A stretch of DNA of 64,000 nt. It comes from Amia ocellicauda. Its lineage: Eukaryota > Chordata > Actinopteri > Amiiformes > Amiidae. The notes under the pieces are model-generated. The model was not told where the DNA came from. It worked only from the letters and a program-made list of their open reading frames with translations, and made no database searches. The stretch spans positions 4,051,444-4,115,443 of the forward strand of contig NC_089863.1 in assembly GCF_036373705.1 (NCBI RefSeq), read 5' to 3'. Positions 63,401-64,000 of the stretch are shown piece after piece; position 1 is the first letter of the stretch; the number at the start of each line of letters is the position of its first letter. Position numbers and translations under genes: made by a program.

Positions 63401-64000
63401 CTGTATGTAGTGCACTTGCGTACAAGACTGCCCCTGTGGCCTTCAGGCTCCTCTCCCACAGCCTGGTCTCCACTGGGACTCCAGATGTGGCTCCTGGTTC
63501 AATCCCATCTGCCCAGAGCTGGGCATCTGTTGCTGTAGGCATATCCGCTCTCTGCCTCTCCTCAGGCATTGCTTTCCCTCCCGGTGCCCTTTCAAACTCT
63601 TGCTTTCTGTTCTGCTCTCAGGCGCAGCGGTACACAATCCAGGTGGTGTACATGACTGCAGCAGGGGAGAGAGCGGAGATCCAGGTGTCTTGCCCCTACC
63701 ACAAGCTCCAGCCCCAGCAGGGTGAGGCCTGAGGCCTTTGTTGCTGTACTACCCTCCTCCTGCCCCTGTGCTTTTCCACTGAGGGATTGCTTGCTCGTTC
63801 CTTTCCCATCTCTCCTCTGTACTTGTGTTGGTGATGCTGCTCAATGTTGTCCTACTCGGTAGATTGCTCCTTCCTGTCACCCATATCTCCCTCTGTACTT
63901 GTTGTAATACTGCTTGAACCTCACTGCTCGTTTTCTGCCCCCAGGCTGCCCCCTTCCCAAGAGCCAGCAAGTCTCCTGTGGGCCCAAAAGGGTCCGAGCC
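60403..64000 (+). CDS. Egg-coat ZP glycoprotein (ZP1/ZP4 type), copy B, cut by window end
   Basis: Exons 60403-60733, 61103-61903, 62327-62445, 62693-62903, 63100-63221, 63622-63721 and 63944 to beyond 64000 match copy A exons 1-7, with equal lengths except exon 2. Exon 2 is 219 bp longer, mainly from seven extra 36-bp units. It has the same signal peptide, acidic repeats (with QPVKQ in place of QPVEQ and VDG in two units), ZP-N-like units and the start of the trefoil. No stop or frameshift is visible in the part seen. Intron 5 (400 bp in both) differs from copy A at four positions, so the copies separated recently or are being homogenised. The trefoil, ZP module and anchor lie outside the window. 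Confidence 0.9.
61384..61815 (+). repeat. 36-bp coding minisatellite, twelve units (copy B)
   Basis: 432 bp is exactly 12 x 36. All units encode AAGGRPVKPRPT and appear identical at DNA level apart from the last border. Because 36 is a multiple of three, unit gain or loss keeps the frame. Confidence 0.95.

Overview
The window is vertebrate nuclear DNA, most likely from a ray-finned fish. Genes are split by GT-AG introns, microsatellites are dense, and LINEs, Tc1-like and hAT elements are frequent. A non-teleost lineage (gar, bowfin or sturgeon type) is possible from the style of the dispersed repeats, but this is a guess. No RNA gene or CRISPR array was found.

Layout. (1) 1-7.3 kb: minisatellites, then the last seven exons of CTDNEP1 (+), with a Tc1-like DD36E transposon in one intron. 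(2) 9.4-13.9 kb: complete GABARAP (+), with a hAT-like non-autonomous element in its third intron. (3) 13.9-17.3 kb: repeat-derived DNA, including a decayed hAT transposase. (4) 17.4-19.5 kb: a complete egg-coat gene on the minus strand (trefoil plus ZP domain, ZP4-like). (5) 20.9-23.8 kb: a ZP3-like gene (+). (6) 25.6-34.3 kb: complete DVL2 (+). (7) 35.7-42.7 kb: an inverted, partial ZP1/ZP4-type gene fragment split by an apparently intact 6.1-kb Tx1-type LINE flanked by identical 148-bp direct repeats. (8) 42.7-49.1 kb: a complete ZP1/ZP4-type gene (copy A, +). (9) 49.1-59.8 kb: spacer with a BEL/Pao fossil, other repeats and a degraded L2/CR1-type LINE with an esterase ORF1. (10) 59.8-64 kb: copy B of the same ZP gene, cut by the window end.

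CTDNEP1 (nuclear-envelope phosphatase), GABARAP (autophagy ubiquitin-like protein) and DVL2 (Wnt transducer) are neighbours in human too. Here two ZP genes lie between GABARAP and DVL2, where human has PHF23, and a ZP tandem array follows DVL2. The ZP genes form one functional group: secreted glycoproteins that polymerise into the egg envelope.

The most notable signals are the 148-bp duplication around the young LINE, with an unoccupied version of the same site in copy A; the 36-bp coding minisatellite that differs between copies A and B (5 versus 12 units) although their introns differ by about 1%; and two independent sequence features that can remove the C-terminal membrane anchor of ZP proteins (a TAG in the ZP3-like gene and a tandem AG acceptor in the ZP1-like gene). 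Exon borders were placed by eye from splice consensus, phase and remembered family sequences, without alignment software.
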